This document shows, piece by piece, positions 33,570-42,327 of a stretch of DNA of 44,200 bases. Source of the stretch: CAVLCC01 sp963624975 (GTDB lineage: Bacteria; Actinomycetota; Coriobacteriia; Coriobacteriales; CADBOM01); assembly GCA_963624975.1 (NCBI GenBank), contig CAVFRF010000095.1, positions 1 through 44,200 of the forward strand, read 5' to 3'. The notes beneath the pieces were generated by a model that was given only the letters and a program-made list of their open reading frames with translations, was not told where the DNA came from and did not search any database. The number at the start of each line of letters is the position of its first letter. Within the stretch, counting starts at the first letter, position 1. The translations under genes and the position numbers were made by a program.

Positions 33570-35006
33570 ATGAAGGAAAACTCAGCTCTGCTCACCGACC
33601 TCTACGAGATCACGATGTCGGAGGGATACTGGAAGCAGGGGCTCGAGGGGGCCGAGGCCTGCTTCTACGCACACTATCGCAACAACCCGTTTGGCGGCGG
33701 CTACTCCATAGCCTGCGGCATGGAGCACCTGGCGCAGCTCATCGACGAGTTCGAGTTCACCGACGAGGACATCGACTATCTGGGCTCCATCAACGCCGGC
33801 AACGGCAAGCCCCTCTTCGACAAGGGATTCTTGGAGCATCTGCGCGGGTACAGGCTCACGCTGGACATCGACGCGCCGCTGGAGGGCACGGTGATGTTCG
33901 CCTACGAGCCCATCGTGAGGGTCAAGGGCCCGCTGATCGACTGCCAGCTGGTGGAGCCGGCGCTGCTCAACGCCGTGAACTTCGAGACGCTGGTGGCCAC
34001 CAAGGCGGCCCGCGTGTGCTATGCGGCCAAGGGGCCGGTGGCCGAGTTCGGGCTTCGCCGCGCACAGGGCCCCAACGGCGGCCTCCGTGCATCGAGGGCG
34101 GCCTACATCGGCGGCTGCGCGTCCACGTCCAACGTGCTGTGCGGGCAGGTGTTCGGCATTCCCGTGTCGGGCACGCATGCACATTCGTGGGTGATGTCGT
34201 TCGACTCCGAGCTGGAGGCCTTCAGAGCGTTCGCCGAGGCCATGCCCCACAACTGCATCCTGCTGGTAGACACCTACGACATTCCCACCGGCCTCGAGAA
34301 CGCCATCATCGTGGGCAAGGAGATGGAGGCCCGCGGCGAGAAGCTGCTGGGCATCCGCATCGACTCGGGCGACCTCGCATGGGGCACGCGCCTGGCGCGC
34401 AAGATGCTCGACGAGGCGGGGCTGGACTACGTGAGCGTGGTGGCTACCAACGACCTCGACGAATACACCATCGCGTCGCTGCAGTCGCAGAACGCGTGCA
34501 TCGACTCCTACGGAGTGGGCACCAAGCTGGCGTGCGCCTACGACCAGCCGGCGCTGGGCGGCGTGTACAAGATGTCGGCCCTGCGCAAGTCGCCCGACCA
34601 GCCGTGGGAACCCAAGATCAAGCTCTCGGGCCAGCAGGGCAAGCGCACGCTGCCCGGCGTGCTGGACATCCTGCGATTCCGGGACGAGGACGGTATGTAC
34701 CGCGGCGACATGGTGTACGACATGAGCGCGGGCCAGCCCGGCACCAAGATCTTCCACCCGTTCGACAACGCGCTGCGCAAGGACCTCTCGAAGTTCGAGG
34801 CGCAAAACGTGCTGGTGCCGCTGGTGCGCGGAGGCAAGTCGGTGCCGCTCGACCACGACTGCCACGCTGCGCGCGCAAGGGTGGCCGACGAGATGTCGAG
34901 GATCGACGAGTCGTGCCTGCGCTTCATGAACCCCGGCGTTTACCCCGTCGGACTCGACACCAACTTGCTGGAAACCCGCGACCGTCTGGTAGCCGAGCAC
35001 GAATAG
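33570..35006 (+). CDS. pncB: Nicotinate phosphoribosyltransferase
   Basis: Makes nicotinate mononucleotide in NAD salvage. The 478-residue protein has LLTDLYEITMSEGYWKQG at the start, the phosphorylated-histidine region SGTHAHSWVMSF near residue 208, and GIRIDSGDLAW and GVGTKL that bind phosphoribosyl pyrophosphate. A strong GGGAGG site precedes the ATG. The 85 bases upstream hold only a small AGCC/GGCT hairpin. Confidence 0.95.
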   Translation: MKENSALLTDLYEITMSEGYWKQGLEGAEACFYAHYRNNPFGGGYSIACGMEHLAQLIDEFEFTDEDIDYLGSINAGNGKPLFDKGFLEHLRGYRLTLDIDAPLEGTVMFAYEPIVRVKGPLIDCQLVEPALLNAVNFETLVATKAARVCYAAKGPVAEFGLRRAQGPNGGLRASRAAYIGGCASTSNVLCGQVFGIPVSGTHAHSWVMSFDSELEAFRAFAEAMPHNCILLVDTYDIPTGLENAIIVGKEMEARGEKLLGIRIDSGDLAWGTRLARKMLDEAGLDYVSVVATNDLDEYTIASLQSQNACIDSYGVGTKLACAYDQPALGGVYKMSALRKSPDQPWEPKIKLSGQQGKRTLPGVLDILRFRDEDGMYRGDMVYDMSAGQPGTKIFHPFDNALRKDLSKFEAQNVLVPLVRGGKSVPLDHDCHAARARVADEMSRIDESCLRFMNPGVYPVGLDTNLLETRDRLVAEHE

Positions 35007-35087
35007 CGGATGTAACATAGACGTTTACGCAATGCCACCTCGGCGCTGGCGCGTCGACCCCCGGATTTGGAGAGGCACTCTAAAGCT

Positions 35088-36023
35088 ATGATGCCAAGAC
35101 ACAAATGCAGGATCGTCATCGACTCCTGCTGCGACCTGCCATACGAGACCGTGGAATCGATGGGCGTAGACGTCCTGTGCTTCCCGTTCGAGATGTCCGA
35201 CGGGACCCACACCGACGACTTCGGGCAGAGCATGTCCAACGAGGAGTTCTACAAGCTCATGGAGAAGGGCGAGCAGCCCAAGACCGCGCAGATTCCCATC
35301 ACCGAGCTGTACGAGACCTTCGAGCGCATGGCGCAGGAGGGCATCCCGACCGTGTACCTGGCCTTCACCTCGGGGCTTTCGGGCACGTTCGACACGGTGC
35401 AGAACGTGCTGGACGACGTGCGCGCGAAGTACCCCGAAGCCGAGATATACGCGGTGGACACGCTGCTGGCCTCGGTGGCCGAGGGATTCCTCGTGCTCGA
35501 GGCCGTGAAGCAGCGCAACAACGGGCTTAGCGCCAGCGAGCTTGCGGAGTGGGCCGAGGAGGCCAGGTGGTTCATCCACGGCATGTTCACCGTGGACAGC
35601 CTCGAGAGCCTCAAGCGCGGCGGGAGGATTCCCCCGGCTGCGGCCTCGCTGGGCGCCAAGCTCGACATCAAGCCGATTCTGACCTTCGACGTGAGCGGAC
35701 ACCTGGCCGTGCACAGCCTCGTGCGCGGACGCAAGAAGTCGATCAAGGCCATCGCCAAGCTCATGAACGAGAACATCCTCGAGTCCGACAACCCGCTCGT
35801 GGTGTACGGCAACTCGATGTCGGAGCGCGACATGTCGACCCTGAAGGGCATGTTCGAGAAGCGCGAGAGCGCGGTGGAAGTGGACTGCAAGATCGGCCCC
35901 GTGATCGGCTCGCACGTGGGTCCGGGCATGGTGGCAGCCGTGTTCTGGGGTCCCGACAGGCGCGAGCAGATGAGCATCGGCGACAAGATCGCCCGCACCG
36001 TGAAGGGCAAGGGCGCTCAGTAG
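35088..36023 (+). CDS. DegV-family fatty-acid-binding protein
   Basis: A 311-residue member of the DegV family, which bind fatty acids for the FakA kinase. It starts near IVIDSCCDLPYE and has TSGLSGTF (near residue 90) and SLKRGGRIPPA, typical of lipid-head contacts. GPVIGSHVGPGMV is the C-terminal signature. The chosen ATG (35088) follows GGAGAGG; an adjacent ATG three bases later is possible. No fakA gene is adjacent. Confidence 0.9.
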   Translation: MMPRHKCRIVIDSCCDLPYETVESMGVDVLCFPFEMSDGTHTDDFGQSMSNEEFYKLMEKGEQPKTAQIPITELYETFERMAQEGIPTVYLAFTSGLSGTFDTVQNVLDDVRAKYPEAEIYAVDTLLASVAEGFLVLEAVKQRNNGLSASELAEWAEEARWFIHGMFTVDSLESLKRGGRIPPAAASLGAKLDIKPILTFDVSGHLAVHSLVRGRKKSIKAIAKLMNENILESDNPLVVYGNSMSERDMSTLKGMFEKRESAVEVDCKIGPVIGSHVGPGMVAAVFWGPDRREQMSIGDKIARTVKGKGAQ

Positions 36024-36024
36024 G

Positions 36025-38370
36025 ATGGAACTCGACCGCTACGGCAAGGCCGAATTTTTCGCATCGTGCGCAAAGGGGCTTTCGGGCATGGTGGCCGGAG
36101 AGCTGTCGGCGCTTGGAATCTCGGGCACCAGGCCGCTTCCATCGGGAGTTTCGTTTAGAGCCACCATCGAGCAGGCCTGCCGATGCCTGCTGTGGCTCAG
36201 ATGCGCGAGCAGGCTCACCATGGTGCTCGAGCGCGTGGACGCCTCGAGTGCAGACGCGCTCTACGAGGGGTGCCGCTCCATCGACTGGGGCGAGCACATC
36301 GCGCCCGGCTCGACCATCGCCGTGTTTGCCAAAGGCTCGAACGACTCGCTCCGCAACTCGCATTTCGTGCAACAGCGCGTGAAAGACGCCATCTGCGACA
36401 AGCTGCAGGCCAGCGCCGGCTGGCGCCCCTCGGTGGACGTGAAGGACCCCGACCTGGGCATCAGCGTGAACGTGCACAAGGCCAGGGCCACGGTGTCGCT
36501 GGACCTCTCGGGCAAGCCCATGCACATACGCGGCTTTCGGCACCAGCACGGGCAGGTGGAGGCCCCCATCAAGGAGACGCTGGCATCGGCGATACTGCTG
36601 AGCGCCGGCTGGGACCAGATAGCCCGCGAGGGCGGAGAGTTCTGCGACCCGTTCTGCGGTGGCGGCACGCTGGCCATAGAGGCCGCGATGATCGCCGCCG
36701 ACATGGCGCCCGGCATCTCGCGCGAGAAGTGGGGCATCCAGGGCTGGGCGCAGTTCGACCCCGCAACGTTCGATTCGCTGATCGACGAGGCCGACGAGCG
36801 CGCCGAGGCGGGAGTGGCCCGCATGCCGCGCGTGCTGGCAAGCGACGTGAGCAAGGTGGCGGTGGGCTCGGCGCTCGCCAACGTGAAGAGCGCGGGGCTT
36901 GCGGGCAAGGTGCAGGTGGCCAGACACGACATCGCCGACCTGCGGATTCCGGGTGCCGCCGACCTGGGACTGGTGGCGGCCAACCCTCCATATGGCGAGA
37001 GGATCATGAGCGCAAGCCAGCTGCCGTCGCTGCTGGGCGCCATGCGCAGCCTGGCCGATTCGTGCGGCGACGGATGGCGCATGGCCGTGGTTGTGCCCGA
37101 TGCCGCGGCCGACTTCGCGCTGGGGCGCGAGCCGTTCGAGACGGTCGAGACCTTCAACGGACCCATCGAGGTGAGCATCAGGGCATATCCGTCGGCCCGC
37201 GAGGTCGCGGCCGCGGCTGCGAAGAGCGCGGACGCGCAGCGCCCGGAGGCCGCCGGCAAGGGCGGCAAGCCCGCATCTGCAGCGGGCTGCTCAGGGACAG
37301 GCAAGGCCGCCGGCTCCGCTTCGCCCGAGACCATCGACGCGCAAGCGCAGGAATTTGCCAACAGGCTCCGCAAGATGGCCAAGCACCGTGGCAAGTGGGC
37401 CAGGCGCACCGGCGTGAGCTGCTACCGCGTCTACGATGCCGACCTTCCCGACTTCGCGCTGTCGGTCGACCTCTACGAGGGCGCCGGCCGCGACGCGGGC
37501 AGGCGCTGGGCATACGTGTGCGAGTACGCGCCTCCCAAGACGGTGGATTCCGAGGTGGCGGCCCGTCGTGCCGCGAGCGCCGTGAACGTGGTGCGAGAAC
37601 AGTTCGACCTGGGCGCGGGCGACGTGTTCTTCAAGCGCCGCCTCAAGTCCAAGGGCGGCTCGCAATACGGCGCCTCCCGCGATGGCGGCGACGCTCCGCG
37701 CCTGCGCACCATCGAGGAGGGCGGACACCGCTTCCTGGTGTCGTTCGAGCAGAAGATCGATACAGGCATCTTCCTGGACGGCCGTCCCATCAGGGCGCTT
37801 CTCGAAGAGATGGCCGCGGGCAAGAGCTTCCTCAACCTGTTCGCCTACACAGGCACCGCCACCGTGTACGCGGCCGCGGGCGGGGCGGCGTCGACCCACA
37901 CCGTGGACATGTCGCAGACCTACCTCGACTGGGCGCGCCAGAACATGCGCGCCAACGGCCTCAAGGGAGACGAGCACACGTTCGAGCGCGCCGACGTGCT
38001 GTCGTGGGTGAGCGACACGCGCCACTCTTCCAAGAGATACGACCTCGTGTACGTGGACCCGCCCACCTTCTCCAACTCCAAGAAGATGGGTTCCAGATCG
38101 TGGGACGTGCAGCGCGACCACGCCGAGCTGCTCATCGGGGTGTCCAGGATCCTGGCTCCCGAGGGCAAGGCGGTGTTCTGCTGCAACCTGCGCGGATTCA
38201 AGCCCGACCTCGAGACACTCGCGCGTGCGGGCGTGGCCCTCGAGGACATAAGCGCGCGCACGATCCCCGAAGATTTCGAGCGCAACCGCAAGGTGCACCA
38301 CTGCTACATCGTCACGCGCACCGCGCCATCGGGCGTGCCCGCCGGCAAGGTGCGCCCCGCTGGGGAGTAG
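36025..38370 (+). CDS. rlmKL: Bifunctional 23S rRNA methyltransferase RlmKL
   Basis: Methylates G2445 and G2069 of 23S rRNA (E. coli numbers). In the 781-residue protein, the N-terminal THUMP domain leads to the RlmL methyltransferase half, with FCDPFCGGGTLAIEA and the catalytic NPPYGER. The C-terminal RlmK half (about 450-781) has FLNLFAYTGTATVYAA and DPPTFSNSKKM. A Lys/Ala/Ser-rich linker at about residues 385-430 joins them. E. coli RlmKL is about 700 residues, so the linker and tail add length. It starts two bases after degV. Confidence 0.93.
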   Translation: MELDRYGKAEFFASCAKGLSGMVAGELSALGISGTRPLPSGVSFRATIEQACRCLLWLRCASRLTMVLERVDASSADALYEGCRSIDWGEHIAPGSTIAVFAKGSNDSLRNSHFVQQRVKDAICDKLQASAGWRPSVDVKDPDLGISVNVHKARATVSLDLSGKPMHIRGFRHQHGQVEAPIKETLASAILLSAGWDQIAREGGEFCDPFCGGGTLAIEAAMIAADMAPGISREKWGIQGWAQFDPATFDSLIDEADERAEAGVARMPRVLASDVSKVAVGSALANVKSAGLAGKVQVARHDIADLRIPGAADLGLVAANPPYGERIMSASQLPSLLGAMRSLADSCGDGWRMAVVVPDAAADFALGREPFETVETFNGPIEVSIRAYPSAREVAAAAAKSADAQRPEAAGKGGKPASAAGCSGTGKAAGSASPETIDAQAQEFANRLRKMAKHRGKWARRTGVSCYRVYDADLPDFALSVDLYEGAGRDAGRRWAYVCEYAPPKTVDSEVAARRAASAVNVVREQFDLGAGDVFFKRRLKSKGGSQYGASRDGGDAPRLRTIEEGGHRFLVSFEQKIDTGIFLDGRPIRALLEEMAAGKSFLNLFAYTGTATVYAAAGGAASTHTVDMSQTYLDWARQNMRANGLKGDEHTFERADVLSWVSDTRHSSKRYDLVYVDPPTFSNSKKMGSRSWDVQRDHAELLIGVSRILAPEGKAVFCCNLRGFKPDLETLARAGVALEDISARTIPEDFERNRKVHHCYIVTRTAPSGVPAGKVRPAGE

Positions 38371-38589
38371 ACTGTTACCGAGCAAACTCGAAACTGGCCT
38401 TAGTGCGCCCTTTTTCGAAACAGGCTCGAAATAATTCCCATGTAGATTCCATAAGCGGGAGAGTATCGGCTCCGGCACGCCGTGCCGGGCTTTGCCATCT
38501 GCACCGTTGGAGACGGGCTGGATGGCTGCCGAACCAGGAGAGCGGATTCTTTGGGGCGCGAGACGTGCGCCCTCAGCTTCAGGAGGAGG
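38371..38589 (+). promoter_or_regulatory. Leader region upstream of leuC
   Basis: No gene is seen in 219 bases. TCGAAA words occur at 38388-38393, 38415-38420 and 38426-38431; the first two extend to TCGAAACTGGC and TCGAAACAGGC, and the last two are 11 bp apart. Hairpins lie at 38472-38488 (CCGGCAC-GCC-GTGCCGG) and about 38551-38571 (GGGCGCG with TGCGCCC), the latter just before the AGGAGGAGG ribosome site. A leader transcript with attenuation is possible. No leucine-rich leader peptide or T-box consensus was found. Confidence 0.4.
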
Positions 38590-39858
38590 ATGATCGAGAT
38601 AGGCAAGACCATAGCGGAGAAGATTTTCTCCAACCACAGCGGACAAGATGCCAAGGCCGGCGACATCGTGATCGCCGACATCGACTTCGCGATGAGCCAG
38701 GACGGCACCTCGGCTCTGGCGATCGACGCCATCGAGAACATGTCGGGCGGCAAGGTGTTCGACAACGGCAAGGTGGCCATGGTGATGGACCACTCGTGCC
38801 CGTCGCCTCTCGAGGGCGTGTCGGCCATCCACGACAAGATGCGCAGGTTCGGCGACAAGACCGGCATCACCATCTACGACTGGGGCTGCGGCGTGTGCCA
38901 TCAGCTGGTGCCCGAGTCGGGCAAGATCACCTGCGGCGACCTCGTGGTGGGATGCGACTCGCACACCTGCACCTACGGCGCGCTCAACGTGTTCTCCACC
39001 GGCGTGGGCTCTACCGACGGCGCGGCGGCCATGATCGCCGGCAAGCTGTGGTTCAAAGTGCCCGAGACCATCAGGGTCAACTTCAACGGCAGCCTTTCCA
39101 AGGGCGTGTTCTCCAAGGACATGATCCTGTATCTCGCAGGCCTCCTGCGTGCAGACGGCGCAACCTACAAGGCTCTCGAGTTCCACGGCCAGGCCATCGA
39201 GGAGCTTTCGGTGCAGGCCCGCATGACCATTTCCAACATGGCCATCGAGGTGGGCGCCAAGGCGGGCCTGATGAAGGCCGACCAGAAGACGCTGGACTTC
39301 TTCGCATCGCGCGGCGGCGACAGGGTGCCCAACCCCATAGAGCCCGATGCCGATGCGGCGTACTGCGACACCATCGACATCGATACCGCCAAGATCGGCC
39401 CGCAGATCGCCAAGCCGCACTCGGTGGACAACGTTAGCCCCATCGAGGACGTGCTGGGCCTGCCCATCGCCGAGGGCTTCATCGGCACCTGCACCAACGG
39501 GCGCGTGGAGGACCTCGGCATCGCCGCGCAGGTGCTGGCCGGCAAGAAGGTCAACCCCAAGTGCAGGCTCGTGGTGGCTCCCGCTTCGAGGGACATCTAC
39601 CTGGAGGCCATGGACAAGGGCTACATCAAGACCCTGGTGGAGGCCGGCGCATGCGTGGTCACCCCCGGCTGCGGCCCCTGCGTGGGCACCCACAACGGCG
39701 TGCCCTCCAACGGCGAGAACGTGATTTCCACCGCCAACCGCAACTTCAAGGGCAGGATGGGCAACAGCAACGCCTTCATCTACCTGGGCTCTCCTGCAAC
39801 CGTGGCGGCATCGATGATCGAGGGGCAGATTGCAGACCCCCGCAACTACATGAACTAG
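38590..39858 (+). CDS. leuC: LeuC-type hydro-lyase large subunit (isopropylmalate dehydratase family)
   Basis: A 422-residue aconitase-superfamily enzyme of the short, archaeal-like LeuC type. Fe-S cluster cysteines are C301 (GFIGTCTNGR), C361 and C364 (TPGCGPCVGTHNG). It catalyses isomerisation by dehydration-rehydration of a 2- or 3-hydroxy tricarboxylate or isopropylmalate. Starts: ATG at 38590 after AGGAGGAGG; an in-frame upstream extension lacks a ribosome site. The next-but-one gene is isocitrate dehydrogenase, not LeuB, so the substrate could be citrate/isocitrate, isopropylmalate or another acid. It pairs with the following LeuD-type subunit. Confidence 0.88.
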   Translation: MIEIGKTIAEKIFSNHSGQDAKAGDIVIADIDFAMSQDGTSALAIDAIENMSGGKVFDNGKVAMVMDHSCPSPLEGVSAIHDKMRRFGDKTGITIYDWGCGVCHQLVPESGKITCGDLVVGCDSHTCTYGALNVFSTGVGSTDGAAAMIAGKLWFKVPETIRVNFNGSLSKGVFSKDMILYLAGLLRADGATYKALEFHGQAIEELSVQARMTISNMAIEVGAKAGLMKADQKTLDFFASRGGDRVPNPIEPDADAAYCDTIDIDTAKIGPQIAKPHSVDNVSPIEDVLGLPIAEGFIGTCTNGRVEDLGIAAQVLAGKKVNPKCRLVVAPASRDIYLEAMDKGYIKTLVEAGACVVTPGCGPCVGTHNGVPSNGENVISTANRNFKGRMGNSNAFIYLGSPATVAASMIEGQIADPRNYMN

Positions 39859-39873
39859 GAGGGGATTGCGCAA

Positions 39874-40374
39874 ATGGACCTCAAGGCAAAGGCATTCAAG
39901 TTCGGCGACGACGTGAACACCGACTACATCATCTCGGGCAAGTACAAGTTCAAGTCCAACGACATGGACGACATGGCGCACCACGCCATGGAGGAGCTTG
40001 ACCCCAACTACTACGACAGGGTGTCTCCCAACGGCGGCATCCTGGTGGCTGGCAAGAACTTCGGCATGGGCTCGAGCCGCGAGCAGGCTCCGCTGGTGCT
40101 CATCCACTCCAACACCAAGGCCGTGGTGGCCAAGTCGTTCGCGCGCATCTTCTACCGCAACGCCATCAACACCGGCTTGCCAGTGGTCGAGTGCGACACC
40201 GACCTCATCGACGAGGGCGACGAGCTGGACATCGACCTCGAGGGCGGCCAGATCTCGAACCTCACCAAGGGCACCCAGATCCCGTTCGCACCACTGCCTC
40301 CCGTGATGGCCACGCTGCTGCACGACGGCGGCCTGGCCGAGCACTTCAAGAAGTACAACGGCTTCAACCTGTAG
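39874..40374 (+). CDS. leuD: LeuD-type hydro-lyase small subunit
   Basis: A 166-residue swivel-domain partner of the preceding LeuC-type protein. It has DDVNTDYIISGKY near residue 12 and the GMGSSREQAPLVL motif near 67 that contacts the substrate carboxyl; the short length is of the archaeal type. AGGAGG is upstream, 15 bases after leuC. The two form one heterodimer; substrate as discussed for LeuC. Confidence 0.9.
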   Translation: MDLKAKAFKFGDDVNTDYIISGKYKFKSNDMDDMAHHAMEELDPNYYDRVSPNGGILVAGKNFGMGSSREQAPLVLIHSNTKAVVAKSFARIFYRNAINTGLPVVECDTDLIDEGDELDIDLEGGQISNLTKGTQIPFAPLPPVMATLLHDGGLAEHFKKYNGFNL

Positions 40375-40387
40375 GGGTTCGAAGCGG

Positions 40388-40416
40388 GCTGCGGCTGGGC
40401 GTTAGCCCGACGCAGC
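40388..40416 (+). other. Intercistronic stem-loop after leuD
   Basis: GCTGCG (40388-40393) pairs with CGCAGC (40411-40416) and GGGC with GCCC inside, with a GTTA loop and a small internal loop. With no T-run it may tune relative expression of leuCD and the downstream gene by RNA processing. Confidence 0.45.
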
Positions 40417-40445
40417 TGGATATGGGAAACAGAAGGAGGATAGAG

Positions 40446-41150
40446 ATGGCAACCAGCAAGAGCAGCGGATCGAAGTCGGGCGGCACGAAGGTCGTGTACG
40501 ACACCGCCGTGGTGAGCGAGAGCGAGGACGGGCGCAAGCACCTGATAGTGGATCCCTCCATCGACAAGTCGGTTTACGTCGAGCGCGCGCTCGACGATCC
40601 CACGATCCTCGATGCCATCATCGACAGCCTCTGCGGCGAGATGCGCCGCGCCAGGCAGTTTTGCGCCACGATAGTCGCGCTCATCTCCAAGGAGAAGCCC
40701 GAGGTTCTCGAGCCCAGCGTCGACCACCTGCTCGACGCCCTTCACAGGCCCGAGGCCCAGACCCGCTGGGAGGTGCTCGACGCCCTCTACAACATGGTGG
40801 GCATCTGCGCCGACAAGTGCCTGCCGGGCATCGATGGAGCCGAGATTTCGCTGTGGGACGAGGAGTCGGGTCCGGCGAGGCTGGCAGCATTCAAGTTCCT
40901 GTGCGCGATGGGCGCCACCGCGCCCGAGGTGTCGGAGAAGGTGTGGCCCAACATCGACGAGGCCATCCAGTGCTACCACGGCGACCTGGAGTTTCCCGAC
41001 ATGCTGGGCGAGCTGATCGCCTTCGGGCGCAGCAACGCTTCGGCCGACGTGAAGGAGAAGCTGGCCGCCAGGATGAAGTTCGATGCCAGCAACGGCAAGG
41101 GCGCGCTCAAGAACAAGGCAACGGCAATCGTCGAGGCCTGCAAGGCCTAG
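40446..41150 (+). CDS. Unknown helical protein between leuD and isocitrate dehydrogenase
   Basis: A 234-residue soluble protein not recognised by family. The first ~20 residues are Ser/Lys/Gly-rich and likely flexible (MATSKSSGSKSGGTK). The remainder is mostly alpha-helical with HEAT-like spacing (ARLAAFKFLCAMGATAPEV; LDALYNMVGICADKC), ending NKATAIVEACKA. It has an excellent AAGGAGG site. It sits in the leuCD-icd cluster, so it could be an accessory or scaffold for those enzymes; this is context only. The HEAT-like gene at 13939 is similar in kind but not in sequence. Confidence 0.75.
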   Translation: MATSKSSGSKSGGTKVVYDTAVVSESEDGRKHLIVDPSIDKSVYVERALDDPTILDAIIDSLCGEMRRARQFCATIVALISKEKPEVLEPSVDHLLDALHRPEAQTRWEVLDALYNMVGICADKCLPGIDGAEISLWDEESGPARLAAFKFLCAMGATAPEVSEKVWPNIDEAIQCYHGDLEFPDMLGELIAFGRSNASADVKEKLAARMKFDASNGKGALKNKATAIVEACKA

Positions 41151-41235
41151 TGGATGGCCGCGCGCGGGCGGGATGCGGTGCGTGCCGCAGCGCGTGCTCG
41201 GGCGGCAGAGAGTTAGCGATAAGGAGAACACAGCA

Positions 41236-42324
41236 ATGGCAAAGCACACGGTTACGCTGATTCCGGGAGACGGCATCGGCCCCGAGATTTCGGACGCGAT
41301 GGTCAAGGTGGTCAACGCCACCGGCGTGGACATCGAGTGGGAGACCGCCGACGCGGGCGCCCACCTCATGGACGAGTACGGCACCCCGCTTCCCGACTAC
41401 GTGATCGAGTCGGTGAAGAAGAACAAGATCGCCATCAAGGGCCCCATCACCACCCCCGTGGGCACCGGCTTCCGCTCGGTGAACGTGGCCCTGCGCAAGC
41501 AGCTCGACCTCTACACCAACCTGCGCCCGTGCAAGTCGATCGCCGGCACCGGCGCCAGGTACGACAACGTCGACGTGGTGCTGGTGAGGGAGAACACAGA
41601 GGACCTCTACGCCGGCATCGAGTTCGAGGAGGGCGCGGCCGAGACCAAGGAGCTGATCGACTTCATCTCCAAGACCGGCGCCGGCGACATCCGCCCCGAC
41701 TCGGGCATCTCCATCAAGCCGATTTCGGTGTTTGCCACCAGGCGCATCGTGAAGTTCGCCTTCGAGTACGCCATCGCCAACGGCAGGCACCTCGTGACCG
41801 CGGTGCACAAGGCCAACATCCAAAAGTTCTCGGACGGCCTGTTCCTGCATGTGGCCCGCGAGGTTGCCAAGGAGTACGAGGGCAAGGTCGACTTCGAGGA
41901 CCGTATCGTGGACGCCACCTGCATGGGTCTGGTGCTGCATCCTGAAACGTTCGACGTGGTGGTGCTGCCCAACCTGTACGGCGACATCGTGTCCGACCTC
42001 TGCGCCGGCCTGATCGGCGGCCTGGGCATCGCCCCGGGCGCCAACATCGGCGACGACTGCGCCATCTTCGAGCCGGTGCACGGCTCGGCTCCCATCCACG
42101 CGGGGCAGAACGTGGCCAACCCCACGGCGATCCTGCTCTCCGCCGTGATGATGCTGGGGCACATCGGCGAGCGCGAGGCCTCGGAGCGCGTGTTCAACGC
42201 GATTGCCAAGGTCATCGGCGCGGGTAACGACGTAACCTACGACATCAAGCGCACGATCACCGGGTCGACCGAGGGTTCGGTTTCGACTTCGGAGTTCGCC
42301 GACGCGCTCATCAAGGCGCTGTAG
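41236..42324 (+). CDS. icd: Isocitrate dehydrogenase
   Basis: Oxidises isocitrate to 2-oxoglutarate. The 362-residue protein keeps the isocitrate-binding set known from E. coli: S81 and N83 in FRSVNVALR, R87, R97, R118 and Y125 in RENTEDLYAG. LeuB lacks this Ser/Asn arrangement, so isopropylmalate is unlikely. The coenzyme-choice pair (Lys-Tyr for NADP, Asp-Ile for NAD in E. coli numbering 344-345) is I287-H288 here (APIHAG), so preference cannot be assigned. The ATG follows AAGGAG. mtnA starts three bases after the stop. Confidence 0.9.
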   Translation: MAKHTVTLIPGDGIGPEISDAMVKVVNATGVDIEWETADAGAHLMDEYGTPLPDYVIESVKKNKIAIKGPITTPVGTGFRSVNVALRKQLDLYTNLRPCKSIAGTGARYDNVDVVLVRENTEDLYAGIEFEEGAAETKELIDFISKTGAGDIRPDSGISIKPISVFATRRIVKFAFEYAIANGRHLVTAVHKANIQKFSDGLFLHVAREVAKEYEGKVDFEDRIVDATCMGLVLHPETFDVVVLPNLYGDIVSDLCAGLIGGLGIAPGANIGDDCAIFEPVHGSAPIHAGQNVANPTAILLSAVMMLGHIGEREASERVFNAIAKVIGAGNDVTYDIKRTITGSTEGSVSTSEFADALIKAL

Positions 42325-42327
42325 GCC

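Noticed and set aside
38482..38589. A longer LeuC starting at 38482
   Set aside because: The added 36 residues are Cys/Arg-rich, cross a hairpin and have no ribosome site, while AGGAGGAGG precedes 38590.
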